A stretch of DNA of 64,000 nt. It comes from Actinoplanes lutulentus. GTDB taxonomy: Bacteria > Actinomycetota > Actinomycetes > Mycobacteriales > Micromonosporaceae. Shown piece after piece: positions 33,848 to 42,759 of the stretch (positions within the stretch are counted from its first letter, which is position 1; every line of letters starts with the position of its first letter). The notes beneath the pieces are model-generated. The model was not told the origin of the DNA and did not search any database. It saw only the letters and a list, made by a program, of their open reading frames with translations. The stretch covers positions 62,001 through 126,000 of the forward strand of contig NZ_QLMJ01000007.1 of assembly GCF_003259845.1 (NCBI RefSeq), given 5' to 3'. The position numbers and the translations under genes were made by a program.

Positions 33848-34405
33848 TTACTCCTCAGTGAGAATCAGCAGGTCAGCGCTCTGGCGAACCTGCTCGGTCG
33901 CGTAGAACGCGTCCTCGTGCCGCGCCCACCGGGACCAGTGCGGCGCATAGGTCTGACCATCCCTGGCCAGGGCGCGCTGCTTGCGCACCGCGGTGGGGCT
34001 CTCCAACCAGACAACCCCGCATGTGTACGCACGAAGCAGCCGCCCGCCGGCCCCCACGCCTTCGACGACGAGCCAGTCGGCGTCCGGAACCGGATGGTGC
34101 CCGGTGTACTCGCCGGCCGCCCAGTCCCAGCGTTGCCAGACAGCGGGCCGCCCTTCGGCGAGCGGTTCCAGAACCCAGTCCCGCAGCGCGGTCACCCCAC
34201 GTTCGAGCCCGTCCCACCCGGCGTAGAGATCGTCCATATGGATCAGCGGCGCGCCGAGGCGTTCGCCGACTGCCCGGGCCAGCGTGGTCTTGCCCGAGCC
34301 GGAGCGCCCTTCGACAGCGAGAACCTTCCGCTTCCCGGCGGAGGGCTGCTGCGTGGCGGCCCAGTCCAGAACCCGGGTGACCGCGGCGTCCAGTGGTGTC
34401 GTCAC
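33848..34405 (-). CDS. P-loop kinase (uridine kinase-like)
   Basis: 185 residues. The Walker A motif is GRSGSGKTT, followed by PLIHMDDLYAGW (the Asp pair typical of uridine/pantothenate-type kinases), and WLVVEGVGAGG. The lid has RKQRALARDG. The product should phosphorylate a small hydroxylated molecule. The GTG start overlaps the stop of the rhodanese gene (GTGA), and its stop lies 3 bases before the monooxygenase start. A kinase in a sulfur operon is unusual and may act on the uptake substrate or on its carbon remnant. Confidence 0.82.
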   Translation of the reverse strand: MTTPLDAAVTRVLDWAATQQPSAGKRKVLAVEGRSGSGKTTLARAVGERLGAPLIHMDDLYAGWDGLERGVTALRDWVLEPLAEGRPAVWQRWDWAAGEYTGHHPVPDADWLVVEGVGAGGRLLRAYTCGVVWLESPTAVRKQRALARDGQTYAPHWSRWARHEDAFYATEQVRQSADLLILTEE

Positions 34406-35673
34406 GACCGGAACAGCACCTTCTCCGGCGTGATCCGCAGAACCACGCGGCCGGCTTCCTCGGCCGGGTCGGGGATCACGTGATCGACGCCGGTATACCG
34501 GCGGGCCAGCCGGTGCACCAGGCCGTCCGGGTCGCCGGCGGTGATCCGGGCGACGCCACGGATCTCGGCGTACCTGGTGGGACGCTGCCGGTCGTGGATC
34601 AGCACGGTGACCCGGGGGTCCCGTTCGATGTTGCGGACCTTGCGCCGTCCCGCCTTGGTGGTCATCACCAGATCGTTCCCGTCCAGGGCGGCCCACATGA
34701 CGGAAAGCTGCGCTTGCCCGTCCGGCTCCGTGGTCGAGAGCACCGCGAACTCGGGCCGCTCGATCAACTCCCGGACCTCAGCCGGAATCACCACAGCGTC
34801 CGGGACCGACCGGCCCAGGTCGATGGGCAGGCTCGGGTCGGCGGACCACTCTTCGAGGGAACCGTCGTAGAGCGCCACGTCGTCGCGGCCGAGTTCGCGC
34901 AGCGCCAGGCCGAGCGTGGTCGCGGAGATGCCGCCGCCGCAGTACAGCCAGATCGGCGCCGGGTCGGCGAGGAGGTCGCCGAGGACCTGGCGAAGTTCGG
35001 GTTCGGGCCGGAATCTGCCGTCCGCGCCGATCAGCGAGCGGGCCGGCAGGTTCGCGGTGCCGGGGATGTGGCCGCGTCGCGAGTACCGGGTCGGAACCTC
35101 ACCGGCGTACGCCTCCGGGTTGAGCGCGCAGACGACGCTCGCCTCGACCCGCCCGGCAAGCCACTCCTCGATCTCCGCCCGCCCCACCCACCGCGGGGCA
35201 ACGTCCCGCGTGTCGATCTCGGGCGCGGGAAGAACGTCGATGTCTTCCTCGGAGGAGGTCACCGGGAGGCCGGCGTCCTGCCAGGCTTTCAGGCCGCCAT
35301 CCAGGACGTAGGCCTCCAGGCCCAGCCAGTCCAGCAGCCACCACAGGCGGGATGCCCAGATGCCGTCGCCCCGGTCGTAGGTGATCACCGGTACGCCGGG
35401 GCGGACGCCCAGTGCCGCCAGCCTTGCTGCCAGTTCCGGGGCGGACGGGTGGGTGAAGTGCAGGCCGGAGTTCTGGTCGCTCAGGTCGTGGAGCAGGTCG
35501 GCGTGGCGGGAGCCGGGGATGTGGGATTTCGCCCAGCCCTCCAGCCCGGAGACCGCTCTGTGGTCGCCGTCCCGCAATGCCTTTGCGAGCTCTACCGTCG
35601 CGTCCAGGACGACCACGGGGCCTTGCGTCGCGCGTACTGATAAAGCAGCGGGACCCAGCAGAAAGCTGGTCAT
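34402..35673 (-). CDS. Fusion of tandem rhodanese domains and a PPOX flavin/F420-binding domain
   Basis: 423 residues. Two rhodanese domains come first (about 1-140 and 150-285). The first has Asp in place of the active Cys (VITYDRGDGIWAS), as in structural N-terminal domains; the second has Cys at about 245 in YCGGGISATTLGL, with HIPGT. A split beta-barrel PPOX domain follows (about 297-423): FAVLSTTEPDG, LSVMWAALDGNDLVMTTKAG and RKVRNIERDP, the pattern of F420- or FMN-dependent enzymes. Sulfur transfer and flavin chemistry would be joined in one chain. Both ends overlap neighbours by 4 bases. Confidence 0.87.
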   Translation of the reverse strand: MTSFLLGPAALSVRATQGPVVVLDATVELAKALRDGDHRAVSGLEGWAKSHIPGSRHADLLHDLSDQNSGLHFTHPSAPELAARLAALGVRPGVPVITYDRGDGIWASRLWWLLDWLGLEAYVLDGGLKAWQDAGLPVTSSEEDIDVLPAPEIDTRDVAPRWVGRAEIEEWLAGRVEASVVCALNPEAYAGEVPTRYSRRGHIPGTANLPARSLIGADGRFRPEPELRQVLGDLLADPAPIWLYCGGGISATTLGLALRELGRDDVALYDGSLEEWSADPSLPIDLGRSVPDAVVIPAEVRELIERPEFAVLSTTEPDGQAQLSVMWAALDGNDLVMTTKAGRRKVRNIERDPRVTVLIHDRQRPTRYAEIRGVARITAGDPDGLVHRLARRYTGVDHVIPDPAEEAGRVVLRITPEKVLFRS

Positions 35674-36614
35674 CGCCGCACCGCCTGGACCCCCGCGGGG
35701 GTCGCGACCTCCGCGCGCCAGTCGGGCGTGACGGCCTGACGCCAGTCGAAGGTGGCAGGGAGGATGGCGTTGGCGGCGAGCCAGTCGGTGTAGGGGTCCA
35801 TCAGGTCGGGGCGGATCTCGCCCCAGCGGTCGCCGTGCCACCAGGTGGGCGCGATCAGTTCCAGGGAGCGGGACAGGATCGACCGGGGGAAATACGGGAT
35901 GACCCGGTCCAGGATCTCCAGGGCGAGGCCGGGCTGCTCGGTGGCGGCGCGGTAACCGCGTTCGGTCGCGGACAGGAAGGCGGACAGGTCCTCGGGGGCC
36001 AACGCCGCGGGGCCGGTGCCGAGCAGGTAGCTGTGGTACGGCGGGGCGCCGATCTCGTCGACCGGCCAGGTGATCCTTTCCGGACCCGGGATCTGGGCGA
36101 AGAGTGCGTCCCAGGCCCAGTATCCGCCGAACGTGGCGTCTACTTCGCCGGCCGCGATGTCGTCGGCGCTGAGTTCGCGGTAACCACTGTCGACCAGGAT
36201 GACCGCGTCCGGGTCGCCACCGTCGGCCGCTACCAGGTGCCGGACCATCGCCAGGCCGCGCGGGGTCGGATTCAGCGCGAGGCGCTTGCCCTCCAGGTCA
36301 CGCGGCCGGGTGATGCCACGGCCGACGACGGTCTGGATGGTCTCCATACCCCGGTGGTTGATCGACGCGACCGCGTGTAGCGGCTGGCCGGCGGCGCTGC
36401 GGACCAGCAGCCGGTTCGTCGGGAAGACGCCCAGGTGGACCTCGCCGCGGGCCAGGTGTTCCAGGGTGTCGCCGCGCTGCGGATCGAAAACGGTCAGCTC
36501 GACGTCGAGACCGGCGTCGCGGTACCAGCCTTCGCGGCTCGCGACGTAGAGGCCGGCCGCGTTGGTCCACGGGTGGAAGTACTCGAGCATCACGCGCACG
36601 TGGGTGAGGGTCAT
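35670..36614 (-). CDS. NMT1/SsuA-like binding protein without signal peptide
   Basis: 314 residues. The NMT1/THI5-like fold is shown by AAGLYVASREGWYRDAGLDV, LHAVASINHRGMETIQTVV, DLEGKRLALN and YRELSADDIAAGEVDATFGG. The N-terminus MTLTHVRVMLEYFHPW has no signal peptide or lipobox, and no better upstream start exists because the ATG overlaps the ATPase stop (ATGA). It lacks the Cys-rich motif of yeast THI5. It may be a cytoplasmic ligand-binding or sensory protein, or an enzyme like THI5; or the signal was lost. Confidence 0.85.
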   Translation of the reverse strand: MTLTHVRVMLEYFHPWTNAAGLYVASREGWYRDAGLDVELTVFDPQRGDTLEHLARGEVHLGVFPTNRLLVRSAAGQPLHAVASINHRGMETIQTVVGRGITRPRDLEGKRLALNPTPRGLAMVRHLVAADGGDPDAVILVDSGYRELSADDIAAGEVDATFGGYWAWDALFAQIPGPERITWPVDEIGAPPYHSYLLGTGPAALAPEDLSAFLSATERGYRAATEQPGLALEILDRVIPYFPRSILSRSLELIAPTWWHGDRWGEIRPDLMDPYTDWLAANAILPATFDWRQAVTPDWRAEVATPAGVQAVRR

Positions 36615-37348
36615 CGGGGGCTACCTGTCAGCAGATCGGTGAGGCGGCGGCGCAGTTTGACGAAATCGGGGTCGTCGACGACGTCGTCGCGGCGGGGACG
36701 GCCGAACGGGACGGTGACTTTTTCGATCACCGTGGCCGGGCGGCTGGAGAAGACGTAGACGGTGTCGGAGAGCAGCAGTGCCTCTTCAATGTTGTGGGTA
36801 ACGAAGAGGACCGCTCGGCGGTTCGCTTCCCAGATGTCCAGGAGCCAGCGGTGCATCTCCAGGCGGGTCATCGCGTCGAGTGCGCTGAACGGCTCGTCCA
36901 GGCAGAGGAGTTCCTGGTCGGAGAGGAGCGCGCGGAGGAAGGCGACGCGTTGCTGCATGCCGCCGGAGAGTTGGTGGGGGTATTTGTCGGCGAAGCCGTC
37001 GAGTCCGACTTTGCTCAGCCACTCACGGGCGGCGGCGATGTCCGCCTTTCCCTTTATCTCCTGAGCTAGCACGACGTTCTTCTCGATGGTGCGCCACGGC
37101 ATCAGGGCCGGCTGCTGCGGCATATAGCCGATCAGGCCGCGCTTCGCCTTCTGCCCGTTGATCTCGATGGCGCCCGCGGTCGGGGTATGCACGCCGCCGA
37201 CCAGGTGGAAAAGGGTGCTCTTGCCGGAACCGGAGGGGCCGACGATCGAAACGAACTCGCCCTTTTGAACCGTTATATCTAGATCTTTCAGGACTTCGAG
37301 GTCTCCGAAGCTGTGGCTGAGACCGGTGACCTTCAGTGCTTCAGTCAC
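36611..37348 (-). CDS. ABC transporter ATP-binding protein, SsuB/TauB/ThiZ type
   Basis: 245 residues. Walker A GPSGSGKST, the Q loop GYMPQQPALMPW, signature LSGGMQQRV, Walker B LLCLDEPFSALD and the switch His in FVTHNIEEALLLSD are all intact. It powers the importer made of the next permease and lipoprotein. GTG start, overlapping the permease stop by 8 bases. Confidence 0.94.
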   Translation of the reverse strand: MTEALKVTGLSHSFGDLEVLKDLDITVQKGEFVSIVGPSGSGKSTLFHLVGGVHTPTAGAIEINGQKAKRGLIGYMPQQPALMPWRTIEKNVVLAQEIKGKADIAAAREWLSKVGLDGFADKYPHQLSGGMQQRVAFLRALLSDQELLCLDEPFSALDAMTRLEMHRWLLDIWEANRRAVLFVTHNIEEALLLSDTVYVFSSRPATVIEKVTVPFGRPRRDDVVDDPDFVKLRRRLTDLLTGSPR

Positions 37349-38093
37349 GGCGGCGCCCCTTCACAGTCAGCTTCTCCAGCAATACGACCAAACCGAAAAC
37401 GACCAGCGCCAGAATCACCACGATGGCGATCGCCACGAACAGCCGGTCGGCACGGAACGCCGACTTCTGGATGATCATGTACTGCCCGATGCCCTTGTCG
37501 CTGCCGAGCCACTCCGCGATGATCGCGCCGAGCACGCTGTACGTGGCGGCGATCTTCAGTCCGGAGAACATCGTCGGCAGCGCGTGCGGCCACTGCAGCT
37601 TCGTGAAGAGCTGCCGCCGGTTCGCGCCGCTCATCAGCATGTAGTCGGCGATCAGCGCGTCACTGCGGCCGAGCCCGTCGAGCGTGGCGACCGCGACCGG
37701 GAAGAAGCAGACCAGGATGATCACCACGAGCTTCGGCGCGATGCCGAAGCCGAGCCAGACAACCAGCAGCGGGGCGATCGCGATCGTCGGCACGTTCTGG
37801 CTGATCACCAGCAGCGGATAGATCGCCACCCGTACGCCGGGGAGCAGATGCAGCACGACGGCGACGAAGAGGCCGGTGGCCACGCCCGCGCCGAAGCCGT
37901 ACAGCGTGAGCTCGGCCGTGGCGAGGGTGTGCCTGGCAAGCGCCTCGCGCTGGTCGGCAGCGGCCGTCAAGATATCGGAGGGGCTCGGCAGCAGCCACGT
38001 GTCGATACCGGAGAGAGTGGTGTAGAGCTGCCACCCGGCGATCAGCAGCAGAACCGTGATCGCCGGGGGAAGAGCCCTTTTGACGCTTGTCAC
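37341..38093 (-). CDS. ABC transporter permease, SsuC/TauC/ThiX type
   Basis: 250 residues with six membrane segments. The coupling loop SDALIADYMLMSGANRRQLFTKLQWPHALPTMFSGLK is typical of the nitrate/sulfonate/taurine/pyrimidine permeases. GTG start overlapping the binding protein stop (GTGA). Confidence 0.94.
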   Translation of the reverse strand: MTSVKRALPPAITVLLLIAGWQLYTTLSGIDTWLLPSPSDILTAAADQREALARHTLATAELTLYGFGAGVATGLFVAVVLHLLPGVRVAIYPLLVISQNVPTIAIAPLLVVWLGFGIAPKLVVIILVCFFPVAVATLDGLGRSDALIADYMLMSGANRRQLFTKLQWPHALPTMFSGLKIAATYSVLGAIIAEWLGSDKGIGQYMIIQKSAFRADRLFVAIAIVVILALVVFGLVVLLEKLTVKGRRRD

Positions 38094-39109
38094 GCGGCCG
38101 GCAGGAAGTCGTTCGTGTAGGCCTTCGACGCGTCGACCTCTTTACTGAGGACCTTCTGGTCGAGCAGCCACGCGGAGAAGTTCGTCCAGATCTCCGGCTT
38201 CTGCTCGCCCCAGCGGGCGGCGTCGTCCTGGTACCGCGGGCTCAGCCACTCCTGGCTCTTCTTGACGAGCTCGGCGTCCAGGTCGGGAGCCGCCTTGAGC
38301 AGGATGTCCGCGGACTCCGACGCGTTCTTGGCGGCGTATCCGTAACCCTCGGAGACGGCCGCGGTGAACTCCTTGACGACAGCGGAGTTGTTCGCGATCT
38401 GCTTCTCGTTGGTGATCAGGATCGGCGTGTAGAAGTCGAGCGCCGGGTCGTAGTCCTTGACGTACTGGATGTTGACCGGCTCACCCCGCAGCTCGGCCTC
38501 GATGCCGGTCCAGCCGTAGAAGATCCACTCGAAGTCGATGCCCTTCTTGGTGGCCGCGAAGAAGTCGGCGTCACCGACGTTCACCGTCTTGATCTTCGAG
38601 GCGTCACCGCCGTCCTTGCTGACCACGGCCTTGAGCAGCGGCTCCTCAAGAGGGCCACCCCAGCCGCCGTACGTCTTACCGGCGTACTGCTTCGGGCTGG
38701 TCAGGTTGCGGTCCTTCGGGGACGCGAAACCGGACGTGTTGTGCTGGATGATCGCGGCGATCGAGACGAGCGGCGCACCCTCGGCCCGGGCCTGGGTCAG
38801 CGACTCCTGCGCGCTGATCGCGAACGGGATCTTGTCGGCGGCGACCAGGGCGGACGGGTCGGCGTCACCCGGCTGGACGATCTCGACGTCGAGGCCGTGG
38901 TTCGCGAAGTAACCCTTGGCGGCCGCGACGTAGAGACCGGTGTGGTTGGTGTTCGGGGTCCAGTCCAGCGCGACCTGGATCTTGGTGAGGGTCTTGCCAT
39001 CCGCGGTCGTGGTCTTCTCGTCGGAGGACGAGCACGCTGCGGCGGCGAGGGTGACGGAAGCGGCGGCAAAGGCGGCCAGGGCGCGGCGCCGGGTGAGCGG
39101 AATGTTCAT
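38090..39109 (-). CDS. ABC substrate-binding lipoprotein, NMT1/ThiY/SsuA type
   Basis: 339 residues. Signal with lipobox LAAAAC; the mature protein begins with VALDWTPNTNHTGLYVAAAK, a sequence typical of the ThiY/RibY group that binds pyrimidine or flavin precursors, close to SsuA. GGWGGPLEEPLLKAVV and FEWIFYGWTGIEAEL line the cleft in such proteins. The family signature favours a heterocycle (thiamin pyrimidine), while the downstream monooxygenase and rhodanese favour organosulfur; both are possible. It is the first gene of the operon. No THI-box or other riboswitch was recognised in the 98-base leader. Confidence 0.88.
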   Translation of the reverse strand: MNIPLTRRRALAAFAAASVTLAAAACSSSDEKTTTADGKTLTKIQVALDWTPNTNHTGLYVAAAKGYFANHGLDVEIVQPGDADPSALVAADKIPFAISAQESLTQARAEGAPLVSIAAIIQHNTSGFASPKDRNLTSPKQYAGKTYGGWGGPLEEPLLKAVVSKDGGDASKIKTVNVGDADFFAATKKGIDFEWIFYGWTGIEAELRGEPVNIQYVKDYDPALDFYTPILITNEKQIANNSAVVKEFTAAVSEGYGYAAKNASESADILLKAAPDLDAELVKKSQEWLSPRYQDDAARWGEQKPEIWTNFSAWLLDQKVLSKEVDASKAYTNDFLPAA

Positions 39110-39207
39110 GGGGGATCTCTCCGTGCGGTGGATACCGCAGGAACCTATTCACCCGGGCGACCGCTTACCAGGGTTAAGTGACCGGCATTACATACTGATC
39201 CCACATA
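39110..39207 (-). promoter_or_regulatory. Leader and promoter region of the seven-gene sulfur operon
   Basis: This 98-base gap separates the molybdoenzyme 3' end from the binding-protein start. GGAGAG lies 9 bases before the ATG. An AT-richer patch (39184-39207) with TATGTA on the minus strand could be a -10. A GC-rich hairpin GGTGGATACCGC / GCGGTATCCACC-like self-pairing is seen at about 39126-39140. No known riboswitch core was found. Confidence 0.35.
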
Positions 39208-41472
39208 TCAGACCGAATCCATAGGAATAAGTCGGATGATGACCCACTTTGACGTGGGCGTTCCGCTCTCCTCGGCCTGCGACTCCAGCGGAACCAGAGG
39301 GTTCGTCTCGGGGTAGTAGGCGGCGACACAGCCTTTCGGGGTGTCGTACTCGACGAGCCGGAAGTGGTTGGCGCGGCGCTCGATGGCATCGGAGAATTCC
39401 GACACAAGATCGACTATCTGCCCGTTTTCGAATCCCAGCTCATCCAGGTCTGCCCGGCTGATGAAGACAACTCGGCGGCCCGCATAAATCCCTCTATAAC
39501 GGTCGTCCAGCCCATAAATGGTGGTGTTGAACTGGTCGTGGCTGCGCAGCGTCTGCAGCACCAGCCGGCCCGGCGGAACCGTCATCACCTCCAGCGGGCT
39601 GACGGTGAAGACCGCCTTGCCCTCCGGAGTCGGGAACTTCCGGGCGTCGCGCGGCGGATGCGGCATCGTGAAGCCGCCGTTGCGGATCTTCGCCGCGTAG
39701 TCGTCACAGCCCGGAACCACCCGGCCGATCCGCTCCCGGATCTGCTCGTAGTCGTCGGCGAAGTCGCCCCACGGGATCGCGTGCCGCTCCCCCAGCGTGG
39801 CCGCCGCCATCCGGCAGATGATGTCGACCTCCGACCGCAGCAACGGCCCGGCCGGCTCCGAACGCCCCCGCGACGCGTGCACCGCGGACATCGAGTCCTC
39901 CACGGTGATGCGCTGCTCACGGCCGCCGGTCAGGTCTTTTTCGGTACGCCCCAAAGTCGGCAGAATCAGCGCGGTATGCCCCGCCTCGACATGGCTGCGG
40001 TTCAGCTTCGTGGAGATCTGCACGGTCAGCGTGGCGTTACGCATGGCCGCCGAGGTCACGTCGGTGTCCGACATCGCGCCGACGAAGTTGCCGCCGAGGG
40101 CCACGAAGACCTTCGCCCGGCCGTCGCGGAACGCCTTCACCGTGTCGACCGCGTCGTGGCCGTGCTCGCGGGGCGGCTCGAAGCCGAACTCGTCCCGGAT
40201 CCGGTCGAGGAACGCCGCCGGCGGCCGCTCCCAGATGCCCATGCTCCGGTCGCCCTGCACGTTGGAGTGCCCGCGCACCGGGCAGAGGCCGGCGCCCGGC
40301 TTGCCGATCATGCCCTGGAGCAGCGCGACGTTGACGAACTCCCTGATCGTGGCGACGGCGTTGCGGTGCTGGGTGATGCCCATGGCCCAGCAGTGCACGA
40401 TCCGTTTCGCGCCCGCCAGCATGTCGGCGGCCTCTTCGATCTCGGCCCAGGTCAGCCCGGTGGCTGCTTCGATCTTCTCCTGATCGACGTCTTTCAGGTG
40501 CGCCGCCCACGCCTCGAAGCCGACAGTGGAACTCTCGATGAAGTCGGTGTCCGCGACATTCTTTTTCAACAGCAGGTGGCCGATCGCCTGCCAGAGCGCC
40601 AGGTCGCCGTTCGACCGGATCTTCAGGAACTTGTCGGCGAGGGCGGTGCCCTGCCCGGCCAGGCCACGCGGTTTCTGCGGGTTGTCGAACCGCAGCAGGC
40701 CGGCCTCGGGCAGCGGGTTGATCGCCAGGATCTTCGCGCCGTCGCGCTTCGCGATCTCCAGGGCGGTGAGCATCCGCGGGTGGTTGGTGCCCGGGTTCTG
40801 CCCGGAGACCACGATCAGGTCGGCCTGGTGCAGATCTTCCAGGGTCACCGAACCCTTGCCGACACCGATCGTGCGCATCAGCGCGGAACCGGTCGACTCG
40901 TGGCACATGTTCGAGCAGTCCGGCAGGTTGTTCGTCCCGAAGGCGCGGGAGAACAGCTGGTAGGCGAACGCGGCCTCGTTGCTGGCCCGGCCGGAGGTGT
41001 AGAAGGCGGCCTCGTCCGGGCTGCCGAGCGCGTTCAGATGAGCGCCGATCAGCTCGAAGGCGTCGCTCCAGGAGATCGGCTCGTAGTGTGTGCCGCCGTC
41101 GCGCCGGACCATCGGGTGGGTGAGGCGGCCCTGTTTCTCCAGCCAGTGGTCGGTGCGCCCGGCCAGGTCAGCGATCGGGTGCGCCGCGAAGAACTCCGGC
41201 CCGGCCGTGTCGCGGGTGCCCTCCCAGGAGACCGCCTTCGCCCCGTTCTCACAGAACTCGGCGGCGTGCCGATGACCCTGCGGGTCCGGCCAGGCACAGC
41301 TCATACAGTCAAAACCGTCGTGCTGATTCAGCGTGCGCAGGTTGCGCACCGTCTTGCGCAGACCCATTTCCTGTACGGCATTCGTCAAGCTCAGCCGGAC
41401 CGCCTTGAGGCCGGCCGCACGGTCGGCCGGAGGGCCCACGTGGAGCCGGGCGTCCTCATCCTCTTGCCTCAT
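39208..41472 (-). CDS. Molybdopterin oxidoreductase, formate dehydrogenase alpha-like (FdhA/YdeP type)
   Basis: About 754 residues. It has an N-terminal CMSCAWPDP, the Mo-cofactor domains with SGRASNEAAFAYQL, NLPDCSNMCHESTG, VSGQNPGTNHPRML, and a C-terminal barrel with LRSHDQFNTTIYG and VVFISRADLDELGFENGQIVDLVS. It fits the oxidoreductase alpha subunit family that includes E. coli YdeP, whose physiological substrate is unsettled. There is no selenocysteine and no beta subunit or fdhD nearby. The ATG 41472 was chosen; the frame runs to a GTG at 41508. No twin-arginine signal, so it is cytoplasmic. Confidence 0.9.
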   Translation of the reverse strand: MRQEDEDARLHVGPPADRAAGLKAVRLSLTNAVQEMGLRKTVRNLRTLNQHDGFDCMSCAWPDPQGHRHAAEFCENGAKAVSWEGTRDTAGPEFFAAHPIADLAGRTDHWLEKQGRLTHPMVRRDGGTHYEPISWSDAFELIGAHLNALGSPDEAAFYTSGRASNEAAFAYQLFSRAFGTNNLPDCSNMCHESTGSALMRTIGVGKGSVTLEDLHQADLIVVSGQNPGTNHPRMLTALEIAKRDGAKILAINPLPEAGLLRFDNPQKPRGLAGQGTALADKFLKIRSNGDLALWQAIGHLLLKKNVADTDFIESSTVGFEAWAAHLKDVDQEKIEAATGLTWAEIEEAADMLAGAKRIVHCWAMGITQHRNAVATIREFVNVALLQGMIGKPGAGLCPVRGHSNVQGDRSMGIWERPPAAFLDRIRDEFGFEPPREHGHDAVDTVKAFRDGRAKVFVALGGNFVGAMSDTDVTSAAMRNATLTVQISTKLNRSHVEAGHTALILPTLGRTEKDLTGGREQRITVEDSMSAVHASRGRSEPAGPLLRSEVDIICRMAAATLGERHAIPWGDFADDYEQIRERIGRVVPGCDDYAAKIRNGGFTMPHPPRDARKFPTPEGKAVFTVSPLEVMTVPPGRLVLQTLRSHDQFNTTIYGLDDRYRGIYAGRRVVFISRADLDELGFENGQIVDLVSEFSDAIERRANHFRLVEYDTPKGCVAAYYPETNPLVPLESQAEESGTPTSKWVIIRLIPMDSV

Positions 41473-41524
41473 GGCCCCAGTCTGGCCCCGGTCCGTGGCG
41501 ACCGGCAAACCGTAGCGGGCACTC

Positions 41525-42730
41525 TTAGAGTTCGTCGGCTTTCAAGCTGCTCAGCACGTGCGCCGAGGGCCAGTCCTCGACCCGGTACCGCGAGGGTGCC
41601 AGCAGCGGTTCCGGGCTCAGGCCGGCCTGCTCCTCGACCAGGTGCCACGGCACCCGGAACTCGACGCCGGACTCCGGCCGGGCAAACGCCACCGAATCGG
41701 CCCTGGGCAGCAGCGTACTGACACCCTCGACCCAGGTCGCGATCGTCTCGGCCGGTCCGCCGTCGGGCGGCTCGACCGCGATGAGCCGGCCCACGTGCAC
41801 GTCGACGCCGGCTTTCTCGTACTGCTCGGCGAGCCAGTCGGTCTGGTTCGAATATTCGGTGAGCGCCAGCACCGCTTCGGCCCGGCGGGCAGGCAGATAG
41901 TGCACATGTCCGGCCGGCGGCGTGTACGGAACGGACACCCCACCGGGCCCGGAGACGTACCCGACCGGCGTCAGATAACGCACCGCCTCCTGGAAACCAC
42001 GCTCGACGAGGGCGTAGAGCTGGTCCGCCTCGTTCTCCGGCAGCGGGCTGACCAGCAGCGTGTTGTTGTCCGGGGCGAACGCCAGGACCGGTGTGCCCAT
42101 CCGCTCGCCGACGTCGGCCAGCCAGCCGGGCTGGAGCAGCAGCGACGTGAAGTACCCATCGCCGTCGTCGAGCATCCGGATCAGACTCGGGCCGGCCGGC
42201 CACGGACGGGCCAGCGAGCGGCGGGCCAGCTCGGCCAGGTTCTCCCGGGCCGCCTCGAAGACGTCACCGGCCGTGACACCCCACTCGTCGAGCCGGTCCG
42301 GGATCACGTACGCCATCGCGTCCGGCGCGTCGATCACCACGAGCTCGCGCAGGAACGGCATCGCCATCCGGGACAGCGGCGGCCGCATCCCCACCGGGCC
42401 GGCTGCGCCGAACGTGACCGGGCGGACCACGGGGCGGAGCTTCGCGCGTACCGTCTCCCAGGTGTCGTCGGCCGGCGGCGCGGCCATGAGCTTGACCAGA
42501 CGCTCCAGGCGCTCCCGGCGTTCCGCCGGGGTGGCTTCCGCGGTCTCGCGGAAGACATTCGAGAGATAGAGGTGGGCCGGACCGGATCCGCCGGTGCGAT
42601 GGATCGCGATCGCGAACTCGTCCGCGCGGTACGTCGCGCGCTCCACCCCAGGAGTCCCCCGGGCCACCCGGAGGGCCAGCTGGGCGAACCGGCGCTGCGG
42701 TGAGCCGACGAACCTGTCCAGCAATCCCAT
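41525..42730 (-). CDS. Conserved protein of unknown function
   Basis: 401 residues, soluble, with no signal. It has blocks GSGPAHLYLSNVFRETAEA near residue 55, a central WPAGPSLIRMLDDGDGYFTSLL, and APDNNTLLVSPLPENEADQLYALVERGFQEA, whose last part recalls DUF1444-like proteins. The sequence does not show catalytic motifs. The gene stands alone between the molybdoenzyme and the exporter; 29 bases separate it from the exporter end. Confidence 0.75.
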   Translation of the reverse strand: MGLLDRFVGSPQRRFAQLALRVARGTPGVERATYRADEFAIAIHRTGGSGPAHLYLSNVFRETAEATPAERRERLERLVKLMAAPPADDTWETVRAKLRPVVRPVTFGAAGPVGMRPPLSRMAMPFLRELVVIDAPDAMAYVIPDRLDEWGVTAGDVFEAARENLAELARRSLARPWPAGPSLIRMLDDGDGYFTSLLLQPGWLADVGERMGTPVLAFAPDNNTLLVSPLPENEADQLYALVERGFQEAVRYLTPVGYVSGPGGVSVPYTPPAGHVHYLPARRAEAVLALTEYSNQTDWLAEQYEKAGVDVHVGRLIAVEPPDGGPAETIATWVEGVSTLLPRADSVAFARPESGVEFRVPWHLVEEQAGLSPEPLLAPSRYRVEDWPSAHVLSSLKADEL

Positions 42731-42759
42731 TGGTGGACAGTAGCCTGCGAAGGCCTAGA

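Noticed and set aside
39110..39207. TPP or FMN riboswitch before the NMT1-type binding protein
   Set aside because: Neither the CTGAGA/ACCTGAT cores of TPP nor the FMN core were found in the leader.
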